Below, in pieces: positions 35,901-45,680 of a stretch of 64,000 nt of DNA. The position numbers were made by a program, and so were the translations under genes. Numbering within the stretch: position 1 is the first letter of the stretch; each line of letters opens with the position of its first letter. Source of the DNA: Hawksworthiomyces lignivorus (taxonomy: Eukaryota; Ascomycota; Sordariomycetes; Ophiostomatales; Ophiostomataceae); NCBI GenBank assembly GCA_002917075.1, contig NTMA01000114.1, positions 1 to 64,000 on the forward strand. Reading direction: 5' to 3'. The notes under the pieces were generated by a model. It saw only the letters and a program-made list of their open reading frames with translations, was not told the origin of the DNA and did not search any database.

Positions 35901-36178
35901 TTTTTTTCTCTCTACTCCATTTCAGCCCTACTACTCTTTTCGCCGTCTCTTCTTTTTGGTCTGGCGTCTCCACCAGACAGGTCATGTCGTCCTAGTTTGT
36001 CCCACTACATCTTATTCGTACTGCACCTAGTCACAACCAGCTCGCCCAGCCTTTCCTTTCTTTTCTTTCCGTCTCCTCCGCTTGTCTTGCTCTCTCTGCT
36101 TGTGCTCTAGTTTTGATTTTGCACAACTTAGGCAGGCCGGTCCTTCCGACCGCTGCCCCTGCTGTATAAGTCGTCGCC
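32932..36178. other. Intergenic region, no convincing gene
   Basis: About 3.2 kb lies between the divergently transcribed GPI18 gene and the gene at 36179. It holds one TACGGAGTA motif (34466-34474) and a GAATGCGA-type repeat near 34192-34222. From about 35300 to 36178 the plus strand becomes pyrimidine-rich, as expected for a fungal promoter and leader. Frames are short and unrecognised. Confidence 0.55.
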
Positions 36179-38482
36179 ATGTTCCTTCACTCGGGCGCAA
36201 GCCTACATGGCCATGAATACTCTCAAAGACCTGCACATCAATATCTCCAACCAGGTCATAGGCGCTCTCCCCTTCTGAGGTCCGCCTTCGCAGCTCCGAA
36301 CCATACCAACTCACCTTCGTCGTCATCATCTCTGTCACATACGACGACGTTGTCGCCTGCTACGACCTATTCAACGTCGGGCACTTCGTCACCGGCTTCT
36401 ATTGTCCGGTCCAGCACTATCTCGAATGGCGCCCTTGCTGGCCGGCCTCTTCGCCCCAGACATATTCGCCACGTCTCCGAGGGTCTCCTCGACAACCAGC
36501 GGCCGTCTGAGCCGGTAGTCCGCTTTCACGATCCTGTCGTAGTCGAGCATCCTGTCTTGCGGTCACCCCCCACGCCTGTGCTACGGCCAACTACTCCGTC
36601 CGCACTTAAGAACAAGCCAAGGCCGCAAGAACCCATGAGCGAAGATGAGTCTTCTTTCTCGGCCTCCGAGACAGGCTATGCCAGCGACCAGGTGTCCGGC
36701 TCAGCCGCCTCGTCCAAAGCAGCTCGCCGCCGACGAGTGCCTCGCAAAAGCTCCACCTTCCTGTTCTGCCATCCAGCTCCCAAGCTAAGCACCAAGAAAC
36801 CGCTCTTGCAACGCATTCGCCCGACGCTGCTTATGCAGCTACAACAGCTCTCATCTGAGCGCCGCCCTCTCCCTGTCATCGATGTGTACCCGTCCTCTCT
36901 AATTGCCGGTAATGTTGTGGCCCCCCGGTTTTCAAAGCGATTCCCTCGCCTCTTTGGTATCAATGGCGAGCTGGGCTTGCATGACACTATCCTCGTACGA
37001 AGTGAAGACTACGACTCCCAGTCACTTGGTTCAGAAAGTGAAGGCGACGACGATGGGCTTGAGCATCGAGCCTTGCTAGCTGTGTTCAGCCCGCTGCGCG
37101 GGGGAGCCCAGTCTGAGATCGTCCTCGAAGATGGTACCGTCTGGGTAACCAAGCTGCTGCCCACTGGTTCCTACGATTTTGTCCGCATTGACGAACACGG
37201 TCGCGCAACAACAGTTCGGTGGGTTCGCCGTGCTATCACCAAGCCATCTGCAACGGTTTCAGGAATGTCAACCAATTCGCTTGATAGCGGAAATCCAGCA
37301 GAACCGGAGTGTAAATTCACCTTCAGCATCATTGACCCTCAGTCGAGACGTCACCCTATAATTGCAACCCTTACAAAGACAACACTGGATATCCTGGACA
37401 ACTATACCACTGTTTCGCCGTCGTCAAGCAGCCGCTACCCTCCATCAAGGTCGCGGACGCGATCACCGGTTTCCCATGACGCAGATGCCAGCAACGACGA
37501 AGACGAGGAGCAGGGAGAGGAAGCTGGATCCCGTCCACAGTCACCATTCACTCCCATTGTCCTTCCAGTTTCAAAGACCAGAACAACCATTCCAGTCGAT
37601 CGTGCTTTGAAGGAATTCATCTCCATCACTGCAATCTGGGTCGCACTCCAATACGGATGGGCGCAATCCCAGACAGCTTCACACGGGTCCAATCCTTGTG
37701 TACCAGGCGCAGGCAACTCTATCAGAAGCATTTCCGGCAGCCTGTCCCGCACTTTAGAACAACAGGGGACAGAGGGAGAAGGCAGTGACGGCCGTGGTAG
37801 ACGCCTGTTGCAAAAGACAAGAGCACACGCGTCAACAGTTTCCTCCTTAGATGGTCATTTCCCAGACCGGGACCAATCGCCGTCGCTGTCTCCGAGGGAC
37901 TTGCTACGCACGCCATTGTTTCCCAGAAAGGCATCCAGCACCGGTGCGGCATTCGTACAGAAGCGGAACCAGCTGCAGATGTCTGACACTAGCGACTCGG
38001 AGCGGGCTCCCGCCATTGCGACTACCCGGCGAAGTCGAACCTTCTCACGCTTGAGCGGAGACTTTTCGTACAGGCTACCGGGCAGATATCGCCAGTCGCC
38101 TGCACCCCCAGACCCCAGGGCCACGCCGGAGCCGGTAATGATTGAGATCGCTTCGTCCTCTTCATTTTCCACAAGACAGCGGGCAACCTCATCAGCCACT
38201 GCGCAGAGTCTTCGGTCGATTGCTACACCAGCGCTGCCTCGCGGCGGCCGTTCTGTCTCGGCATACTATGCAACCAACCCTCTGGCTTCTCCGGACGAAT
38301 TAAATGATGCCCCAGAACAACATGCCCCCAGCAGATCCCAAAGCGTAGCTTATCCGATGGAAGAGTCTCGATGGCAGCCGCCACCGCAGCCACAGCTTCG
38401 GCCTGAATCGGTTGTGGAAAGAGGCCCCAATACTAGGTGGAAGAAATTGGGCAACTTTTTGAAACGCCTGAGTGGACACTAA
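36179..38482 (+). CDS. Conserved fungal protein of unknown function, largely disordered
   Basis: An intronless frame of 767 residues after a long CT-rich leader, with the ATG in GTCGCCATG context. Residues 1-170 are Ser/Thr/Pro-rich. A denser, probably folded stretch covers about 185-420. It begins with a basic RRRRVPRKSSTFLFCHPAPK, then KKPLLQRIRPTLLMQLQQL, PVIDVYPSSLIAG, RFPRLFGINGELGLHDTILV, and a beta-rich part including EIVLEDGTVWVTKLLPTGSY and FTFSIIDPQSRRHPIIATL. An acidic patch (NDEDEEQGEE) and a long Ser-rich region follow, and the protein ends in a basic helix, KKLGNFLKRLSGH. I believe orthologs exist across filamentous ascomycetes without an assigned function, but I could not search. 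There are no signal peptide or membrane helices. Confidence 0.85.
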   Translation: MFLHSGASLHGHEYSQRPAHQYLQPGHRRSPLLRSAFAAPNHTNSPSSSSSLSHTTTLSPATTYSTSGTSSPASIVRSSTISNGALAGRPLRPRHIRHVSEGLLDNQRPSEPVVRFHDPVVVEHPVLRSPPTPVLRPTTPSALKNKPRPQEPMSEDESSFSASETGYASDQVSGSAASSKAARRRRVPRKSSTFLFCHPAPKLSTKKPLLQRIRPTLLMQLQQLSSERRPLPVIDVYPSSLIAGNVVAPRFSKRFPRLFGINGELGLHDTILVRSEDYDSQSLGSESEGDDDGLEHRALLAVFSPLRGGAQSEIVLEDGTVWVTKLLPTGSYDFVRIDEHGRATTVRWVRRAITKPSATVSGMSTNSLDSGNPAEPECKFTFSIIDPQSRRHPIIATLTKTTLDILDNYTTVSPSSSSRYPPSRSRTRSPVSHDADASNDEDEEQGEEAGSRPQSPFTPIVLPVSKTRTTIPVDRALKEFISITAIWVALQYGWAQSQTASHGSNPCVPGAGNSIRSISGSLSRTLEQQGTEGEGSDGRGRRLLQKTRAHASTVSSLDGHFPDRDQSPSLSPRDLLRTPLFPRKASSTGAAFVQKRNQLQMSDTSDSERAPAIATTRRSRTFSRLSGDFSYRLPGRYRQSPAPPDPRATPEPVMIEIASSSSFSTRQRATSSATAQSLRSIATPALPRGGRSVSAYYATNPLASPDELNDAPEQHAPSRSQSVAYPMEESRWQPPPQPQLRPESVVERGPNTRWKKLGNFLKRLSGH

Positions 38483-39123
38483 GATTGTCCATGCTACTAA
38501 ACCAACTACAACAAGTGCCGGCTGGCATATGGATCCAGCTGCATTCTGTACTATTATATATTTCACTTCTGTCTCTCCTTCTTATCTTTTTTTACCTCAT
38601 CTGATTTCGCCCTTTCTAGGGTTGTATCATACCATCCTTTTTTGATTTCCTTTGTGTTTTAGCATTCCAATTTTGGAAGAGCATTGGGCAGCGATGAGCA
38701 ATAACAACAAGATGAATATAGAATATGAGCGTTTTCTTTGTCACCAACTGCTGTTATTTTGTAAGATAATGGTTATATGAATCAGCTGATAGGAAACGAA
38801 ATTTTAGAATATTGAGAGGTGTACCAGGGCAGAATATACAGAGCTTTGCGACTATTCAATCCTTATCATAAATTAGCAAACAAAGATCTGCGATCACGCA
38901 AAGATGGCTGGTGCAAATTTAGCCTCAAACACCCTTTATATGCCTCCCCCGCCTGCAACACCGGGTGTCCATCTAAGCGAATATAAAGTTATTTTTGCAC
39001 CAATTTATCTTGCTTCTGATTCAAAAGTCAAGGAGCCAGGAACACGCAAGGTTCAATGCCTAGGCCAGTCTGATAAGGTACAACGTATTGCCATGTGGGA
39101 GATGTATTTCATGCCCTCTTGAG

Positions 39124-39149
39124 CCAGGTTTTTCTGCCAGGTTTTTCTG
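39124..39149 (+). repeat. 13-bp tandem direct repeat
   Basis: Two adjacent copies of CCAGGTTTTTCTG, directly seen. There is no apparent function. Confidence 0.85.
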
Positions 39150-39879
39150 CCAGTCTGATTATTCTCGTCCTTAGATCATTGTGCTTTTCTCGCGGTGTGA
39201 ATCTTTGCTACCATTTCGGTTTTATCCATATCGGTAATCTCTTGATCTAATTGGCATGGCTGCCATCTTGGTACTCATTCGGGGAAACGACATGTCCATG
39301 TACTTACACGCAGACTAGTTGCAATGTAACGGGGATAATGATAGATCGCTTCGGTATAGTACAAGTATATGCACGCTAGTGAGACCGAAATGCCACATGC
39401 CGGCAGACACCATTTTTCTCTTGACTTCGTTTCTGAGCTTAAACCAGACTTGCCGTCTCTGAAAGTAGAAACAAATGCAGAGAAGAACGAAAGCTTGCAG
39501 CTTCTTTAGGGTCAATATATCACATACGAGCTATCTTTCTTTTGCTTTTCTCGAATATGGAGCATCAATGGGTCTCGTATGTTCGTTTCTTCGCAATGCG
39601 GCCTGGTGGCGAGATTTGGTAAGAAGACCGAAATGCTCGAAGGATGACAGGGAGACGCATCCGAAGTGCTCGGCTCAAGTTGTACTCTTTTAGACGGTCT
39701 GGTAGAATTCTCCGCTGTGACGTTTCCATGAGCCTGGCAGATTATCGCCTCTGAAAAAAAAATGAGGGAGGTAAAACCAAAAATAGAAAGAGTGTGCGGA
39801 TACCATTTGCTTGACTTTCCACACGCATGCACTTTATTGTATATAGATGTAGTATACGCATTACTATATATGAAGTAGG

Positions 39880-40080
39880 ATGCGAGGGCGGTATCTAAGT
39901 TTCGCGGGCTTGAATTTAGCGAATGGCAAAATAAATGCATATAGTCAAAAAGCAGTTAACTGGCGTTGGGTGCTCCATTCTTCCTTGACCGACTCTGGTG
40001 TAAACAAAGACGCTGGGTGTGGGACCCCTCACTTCGAAGGAGACGGTGATGACGACGCGTCAGAAGAAGACATCGTCTAG
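39880..40080 (+). other. Short ORF with an acidic C-terminus, possible exon relic
   Basis: A 66-codon frame ending GDGDDDASEEDIV before a TAG. The acidic tail resembles a real C-terminus more than chance sequence, while the N-terminal half looks random. It could be the last exon of a decayed or unrecognised gene. I could not find plausible upstream exons. Confidence 0.15.
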
Positions 40081-41150
40081 GTATAGGGTCTCAAAATTTG
40101 AGCTTTCCGATTTGTTCGCAGTGCCAGTCTCTGGATAAAGAACGAAGGGGAAATTAGTTGATCTGGACTGTAGACTTGTTAGCCCCTCGTGTTTGTTGAC
40201 GAGGTAAGACCACGGACCGTCTGACGAGCTGTCGAATATGCATTAGTTCGAAATCCCTCGTGTTTTGACAAAAAGGTGTGCCTCGTGCAATGCAGCTAGA
40301 ATCGACATATCGTGAAGAGTGGAGGCGGACCGGGTGGGAAGAGGGATACGAAGCACGATCTCGAGTACCGGGGTGAAAGTAAGGGACCTAGGGGCGGGCT
40401 TCTACAGATCAGTTAATAGCTGGAAATTCTTATATATTTGCCCCAGAAAGCCATCAAAGATGAAGTTGATATTATCTCTAGCCTTCTATATTATTTGTAT
40501 CCCTTAAGGACGTAGGGCTACTAACGGTCATCAAGCTTGGGTTTTATGGTAGCTATATTTAGGGTTCGAGCACCTTTGGAACATGATCCGAGAGGCGTCG
40601 ACGCTTGCTTCGAAAAACAAAATATTTTCGTGAAAGATATATGCATCCAAAGAAACCTCTGTATTAGCAGCTCCATATGCACTCACTTGGCAGCTGCGAT
40701 TAGTATGTGATGTTCGACGGAACACGTAGTGCCAAGTCCGAAGACCTCAACCCATCTCCTTCCGCCAACATTGTGATTTTTATTGCTCTGGAAGGAAACC
40801 AAGACAGAGGACGATTAAGTGAGCAATTGATTTTGAACTGTGCTTGTTGAAAAATATCTCTTCAGTGGGGGGCGTCTAGTATACGAAGTGCACTCTAGCT
40901 CTACTTTTAAGAATTTTTTTCTTTTTTTTCTATATTTGCTTTCATTTTGAGAGCTTGTTTTTGTTGTGTCCTTTCCAGACAACGGAACAGTGTCATGAAC
41001 TACTTGCAACATTTTATGATCTCCGACCAAATTACTCACCTTGACCTAAAGTATGTCTCTGGCTTTTTTTGTTTCTTCTCATCCTTGTTCACCGCCAAGC
41101 CCTGGTAAAATAGAATAGGCCAATATTAGAATCCAGGTACCACACCCAAT

Positions 41151-41576
41151 ATGTTCTTATATTATAAAGGAAAAAGTTTTGTCCCACTCCACCGTCGGGT
41201 AAGAAGCCATATTTTTGCTATTACTCTTCCCCTGGCTTTTCTAGCATCTATTCTTTACTTCTCAGACTTGGATGGTGTATCGACGGATCCTAATTCGATA
41301 GTTGTCAGGCAGATTTGCTTCACACAATTAGCCACTTGCGAAATCACTCTGGCCCCTGCTCTTACCGCCTTATCCAACTTCCACTTTCTGCAGACGAGAT
41401 TGAGACGCATCATCAGTAGCCTAGGTTTGCCCATTTGGCTCATTCGCCCATCTATATGCCATCAGACCCCGGTAGACGAGATCTACATATCTTCGTCCGA
41501 CTTTTCAGCGCCATCGTCGAACTCAATATATAGTGCGTGTATACTGGGTCGTCTGCGCATCGTTGCTACGACCTAA
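41151..41576 (+). pseudogene. Possible relic of a fungal rhodopsin-like (SAT4-type) membrane protein
   Basis: A 141-codon frame has hydrophobic segments and the order RxxxFAITLPLAFLASIL, then STDP, then TQLATCEITLAPALTALSNF. From memory this resembles the helix 5-loop-helix 6 stretch of fungal rhodopsin-domain proteins, where a (S/T)TDP loop precedes a TQIE-type helix. The resemblance is weak. No flanking exons restore the remaining helices. If real, it is a fragment; if not, it is a chance hydrophobic ORF. Confidence 0.2.
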
Positions 41577-42390
41577 CTGTCTTCTAGACAGGGAGGCTGA
41601 ATTTGGGACTCGAGAAGCTAATTCAGCCTTGCTATCCTCTTCTTTATTCCAATTGCCTTCCTAGGTCCTTGTTGCACCGTAGAAACTCGAAAAGACACTC
41701 TTCAATATATAGAACATCCAGCAATGTTTGTTGCTGTCCACCGCCTAGGTGAGTCTCATCTCGAGCTCTTCAAGCTTGATATAATACGCCTCTTCCAGTG
41801 GTGTACCAGACCAAGGGAGATATGGAAGGACGGCCCTAGTTTTCCAGATACGTAGTCAAACTTTGGTGGCTTGATCGTCTTTTGCTCTACCTTTTCGTTG
41901 CCATTCTTGATTTCACACTGATTCTTCTTTATACGCGACGAAAAACTGTCTCCATCTTCCGAGAAGCATCCTCTTCTTCAAGGAATTGATTGCAACTGTT
42001 GTCTTACACTCTGCTTTGATCTCCTGCCTATTGCAAGCGCACGAAGAAAAAAGACGTGATACCGTTTGTGCACGAAGACGATTTCTGTTTATCCATAGTA
42101 CTTCTTTGTCCTTCTATGATTCTAAGTCTTGGCCCCCTAAATTTGTTGTGAGATTTTCACATTGTATGAGTGGGGAAGGGGGTGAAAATAATAAAGGCCA
42201 TGCTTCGGAATATGGATATATGCAGTTTTTCTTTATTTTCCTTTTCTTCTGAGCTCCTTGAACGGCTCACATTCGGCTCAAACATTCTTTCGTCAACATG
42301 TTCCCCGGTATATTTGTCTTTTTACTATCGGTTGCAGGTGCAATTCCTATCGATGTAGCTTGCCTTCGGCTGCTCGCTCTATCGATCATG

Positions 42391-42398
42391 TATATAAG
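42391..42398 (+). promoter_or_regulatory. TATA box of the secreted-protein gene
   Basis: TATATAAG lies about 160 bp upstream of the ATG at 42557 and is followed by a pyrimidine-rich leader. The spacing matches that seen for the MWxR gene. Confidence 0.55.
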
Positions 42399-42556
42399 TA
42401 CGCCATGCATTTTCCACTACCCAGGCAGTTCTGGAGCGTCTGGCTCTTCTCTGTCTCCCCTCCCTTTGCTCGACAGCTCTCCTACACTTGGGACGCCTTT
42501 TCGCCAAAGCTTCAAAGTAGCCCGTGTCTGTTGAAATAACCAACATACCTTCAATC

Positions 42557-43733
42557 ATGCAGCTCCCTTCGATTGCACAGCTCGCCATCACTGGCCTGCT
42601 GGCATCTTCTACCGTCTCTGGCTTCCAGGCGCCAGGTCAGGCTGCCAGACGTGCCGCTGTGGGTATACGCATTCCTACTCTATTTTGGTTCTATTTACTG
42701 ATAGCTTCTAGGGTGCCATTGCTGTCCTTGCTGCTCCGGCCGTCGCCAACCCTGTTTCGCCGGTAAGAATATCCGGGAGTCAAAGTGCGGCAAACATGCA
42801 GGGCTTGAAAGCTTACAATTGCATTCCTTAATATCTAGCTGGCTCTCCGCAACGACGAGGAGGCTGAGAAGCATCGCAAGAAGCACCACCGGCACCACGA
42901 GAAGCACCACAACCGTCGCCAGTGGGGTTGGGGTCCTTGGGACGGCGGTGATGATGACGACGATGGCGATGACGAGCCGGCTCCGACTTTCGTTCCCCCC
43001 CGTCCGGCCAAGGGCAAGGGCAAGAAGGGCAAGACTACTGGCGTGACGTCTGGCATCAAGTCGACGATCGTTGCTCCAACCGGTGCTGTCCCCAAGACTT
43101 CTGCGGCTCCCCCAGCCCCGAAGACAACACTGAAGAGCAAGAGCCATCCGACGCTGCCTTTTCCTCGTAAGTTGATTGCCCACCAGCTAATTTTTTTTTT
43201 CCAAAAAAAAAAAAAAGAATCAAAGCAAGAAAAGAAACAGGAGTTTCAGAAAAGATATCTTCTCTAACAAAGCTGCAGACAAGTCCATCCCCCACGAGAC
43301 CGTCACGCCTGCCGCTCCTCCTACCGAGACACCAGCTAGTATGTTCTGAAGATCTTAACTAGCGAATTTAAAAACAAACCAGAAACAAATGGCGTGAAAA
43401 TTAATATCTAACACATACTCTTCCCACAGAGCACAAGGGTCCTACCCACACCGTGACCATCACCCTCAAGGCCAAGTCGACAACTCTTAAAGCCTCCCCC
43501 ACGCAGCCCACTGTGACCGTGACTGTCATTGAGCCGCCCGCAGTCACTGTGACCGTTATTGAGACTTCCGTAGGGTAAGATTTTTCGCTTTTTGGTCTTC
43601 TTTGTTCTCGTTCTTTGCTAGCTTATGTTATTAACAACTTTTTTCTTTCCTCGAACCTAGCAAGTCCAAAGCTGTCCCCCGCCCGACGCCTTTCTTCCCT
43701 CCCTTCGGCGGCTGGGGTGACGACGATGACTAG
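42557..43733 (+). CDS. Secreted His/Lys- and Asp-rich protein, six exons
   Basis: Exons 42557-42658, 42712-42762, 42839-43166, 43279-43338, 43430-43574 and 43661-43733 join in phase to 252 residues. Donors are GTGGGT, GTAAGA, GTAAGT, GTATGT and GTAAGA. A signal peptide is clear: MQLPSIAQLAITGLLASSTVSG, with cleavage near residue 22. The mature protein has a His/Lys-rich stretch (63-75: six to seven His in a KHRKKHHRHH context), a WGWGPWDGG linker (80-88), then Asp-rich DDDDDGDDE (89-97). A Lys/Pro/Thr-rich middle follows, then two VTVTVIE repeats near 205-225, and a C-terminus that repeats the aromatic-acidic theme (FFPPFGGWGDDDD). No catalytic domain is visible. It probably sits in the wall or medium; metal binding by the His and Asp clusters is a guess. 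Exon 1's GTGGGT donor is the least certain junction. Confidence 0.78.
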
Positions 43734-45122
43734 ATGTCTCGATCATCGTTTTTATTTTGAGAGCGACCTTTATTGGCTTACTTCCATGATTATTTCCTCC
43801 TTTGGTTCCTCAACCCTCTCGCCTTCTGGTTCTCCATTTTGCTGGGAGGCGGGCTTCTTTTTCTTTTGAGACAGCTTCTTTCGACCCGTCTTGGCTACTT
43901 TCTGTCATGAATGCATTCATCGTAACCTAGGTAGACATGTAGAAAAGAGATATACACTCTGGATAACAATTCAATAGTCTTAGGTTCCTTTGTAATGGAA
44001 GACTGGGTCGCCCCTTTTGTTTGGTCAGCTCGTTCTCTTATAGGGAAATAAAATATCTTCCTTTTGCTCGATATAGCTGTTTTATCATATATAGAATACT
44101 GTACTTGATTTTATAGCTATTAAAATATATACCGTATTTCCTGAGAATAATTTGAACGAGGCCTTGCTGTGTCGGCGACGATGGCTAGTGCTCTCGGCGA
44201 AATATGTGTGGCCACAAACAGGGCAAGCAAGTGTGACTGCCTTTCTTGATGGATATAAACATGGAGCTGTAATAGTACTGGTCATACCACACCCCCTTCT
44301 GTTTTCCAACTATCACCGCTACTTTAGTGAATGCTCTTCTTCGGCCTAACTATTATCGAAGACCGCTTCCGTTTTATTGTTCCTCTATATTTGGATATGG
44401 CCATAAACAAACGGTTGGTCAACGAAAACAATATCTGGTGAGAGATGAAGAAGACTAGCAGACTAGCCCATAAACTCTCTCTAGGTATAATACGTGTTTA
44501 CAAGGCTAGCAGATGGCTCTTTCCTCGTTCTCCCCTTCTCCTTGTTTTCGGTTCTTGCCTTGTTTGTTCATTTTTTTCTATCTCAACAGAAAGAAAAACG
44601 AACAAACCAAGAAACACAAAGTAAAGCTTCGTGCTTAACCCTGACATCTTTTCCTTCCATCACTGATGAATAATATTAGCCATCACTGACAATGATCTTG
44701 CCTTCTTCGCATGAAAGGTGTGTTGTTAAGCCTGATTTTTCAATTTGCTCCATTTCCACTCAACTAGGAATTAGTTAAAGGAGAAAATGGTAATGCTAAA
44801 GGCATTTCCTTCGTGCCCATACATCAACTATTGTGAAAAGAGAAACTTGATGAAGGATGCACAATTGGAGGGCAATAAGACGAGTGGTCGATACTGATAA
44901 AGCCACCATACAAAAAAAAACACGTCGAGGTAAGTGACAAGAGCCTAATACTATTGCCAGTCGTTTGAGTCCTGCAGAGCACACCCTCTTCCCAGCTTGC
45001 CAACTATATTTGAACTAGATCCTAATAAGATCTGCCATAGATGTACAATTGAATTATGCAACACAAACCGAGAAACAAACCAAACTGAGGGAAATCGAGC
45101 TGGTTCCTCGACCAGGTATAGC
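43734..45122. other. Convergent intergenic spacer
   Basis: About 1.4 kb between the secreted-protein gene and the end of the PEX20 downstream tail. It contains 3' UTR-like AT-rich sequence and several short frames. A minus-strand frame (44309-44085) has a CPVC...H-x3-H arrangement, but its spacing does not match a classical zinc finger. I call no gene here. Confidence 0.5.
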
Positions 45123-45680
45123 TTAAAGCTTCGCACTCAATACACCCCTACGCTTTCCACTCTGCAGAGCATACTGGTGAGTGGCCTGGTGTTTGGTTTT
45201 TCTATCATCATAAGGTGGTGTGGTCGTCAGAGGTTGCTGGTTCTCCTGATGCTTGTTTAGCTCGTCGAACTCCTTCACCCATGCGTTTTTTATTTCGTTC
45301 TGGGTCTGCATGGTGAATTCATGCACCCAGCTGGCTTTATCATCCACCCAGACGTGGCCCGGTACGTCGCTGACAGCCTCGAAAGCCACTTTGATGTTAT
45401 TTCTAGACATAGCCGTGACATATCTAGGCGTTCTGTTGTCTGGACCCTCGGCACCCGTGTACTGGCTGTCTCCTAGTTCCTCGACAATGACAGCAGGGCC
45501 AACGACAAAATTCCCTTCGCCCGCCCCGTAAAATCCCGGAACTCGAGGAATAGGACGTACAGCCGCACAGAGCGGAGGTCTATCGGTACCGGCCAAACCC
45601 TTGGTAGGAGGTGCTGCAACAAAGGCAGGCATAGGACCGTGGATAGGATGAATATTAGTGCCGTAAACAGGCCCGGGAAC
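45123..45680 (-). other. In-frame open tail after the PEX20 stop, ending in a PTS1-like AKL
   Basis: Directly after the PEX20 TAG (45683-45681) the same frame stays open for 185 sense codons to a TAA at 45125-45123. The tail looks coding. It has GNFVVGPAVIVEEL, RTPRYVTAMSRNNIKVAF, and two WxxxF motifs, WVHEF and WVKEF, 16 residues apart (tail residues 118 and 134). WxxxF motifs are what PEX5 and PEX20-type receptors use to bind PEX14. Its last residues are LSAKL, and a C-terminal AKL fits the peroxisomal PTS1 consensus. It could be translated by readthrough, by splicing out the stop (a 78-bp GTAAAG...TTAG candidate at about 45681-45758 is phase-neutral but has a weak donor), or as a separate ORF from the ATG at 45632. 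It could also be a relic of a longer PEX20. Confidence 0.5.

Larger units (their letters stand above)
38483..42390. other. Intergenic region with possible gene relics
   Basis: About 3.9 kb without a well-supported gene. It contains a 13-bp direct repeat (39124-39149), an acidic-tailed ORF near 39880-40080 and a hydrophobic ORF at 41151-41576, listed separately at low confidence. The rest is AT-leaning. Confidence 0.5.

Noticed and set aside
40560..40580. GGTTCGAGCACC resembling a tRNA B box
   Set aside because: No A box at suitable distance and no acceptor-stem pairing could be drawn. A similar partial match near 40248 fails the same way. I found no tRNA gene in the window.
42298..42534. Plus-strand ORF starting with a signal-peptide-like MFPGIFVFLLSVAGAIP
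   Set aside because: It overlaps the TATA box and leader of the gene at 42557, and the rest of the frame is Ser/Pro/Leu-rich noise. It could be an upstream ORF, but nothing supports translation.
44085..44309. Minus-strand ORF with CPVC...HRRRH resembling a C2H2 zinc finger
   Set aside because: Only ten residues separate the second Cys and first His instead of about twelve, the hydrophobic positions do not fit, and there is just one copy in a short frame.
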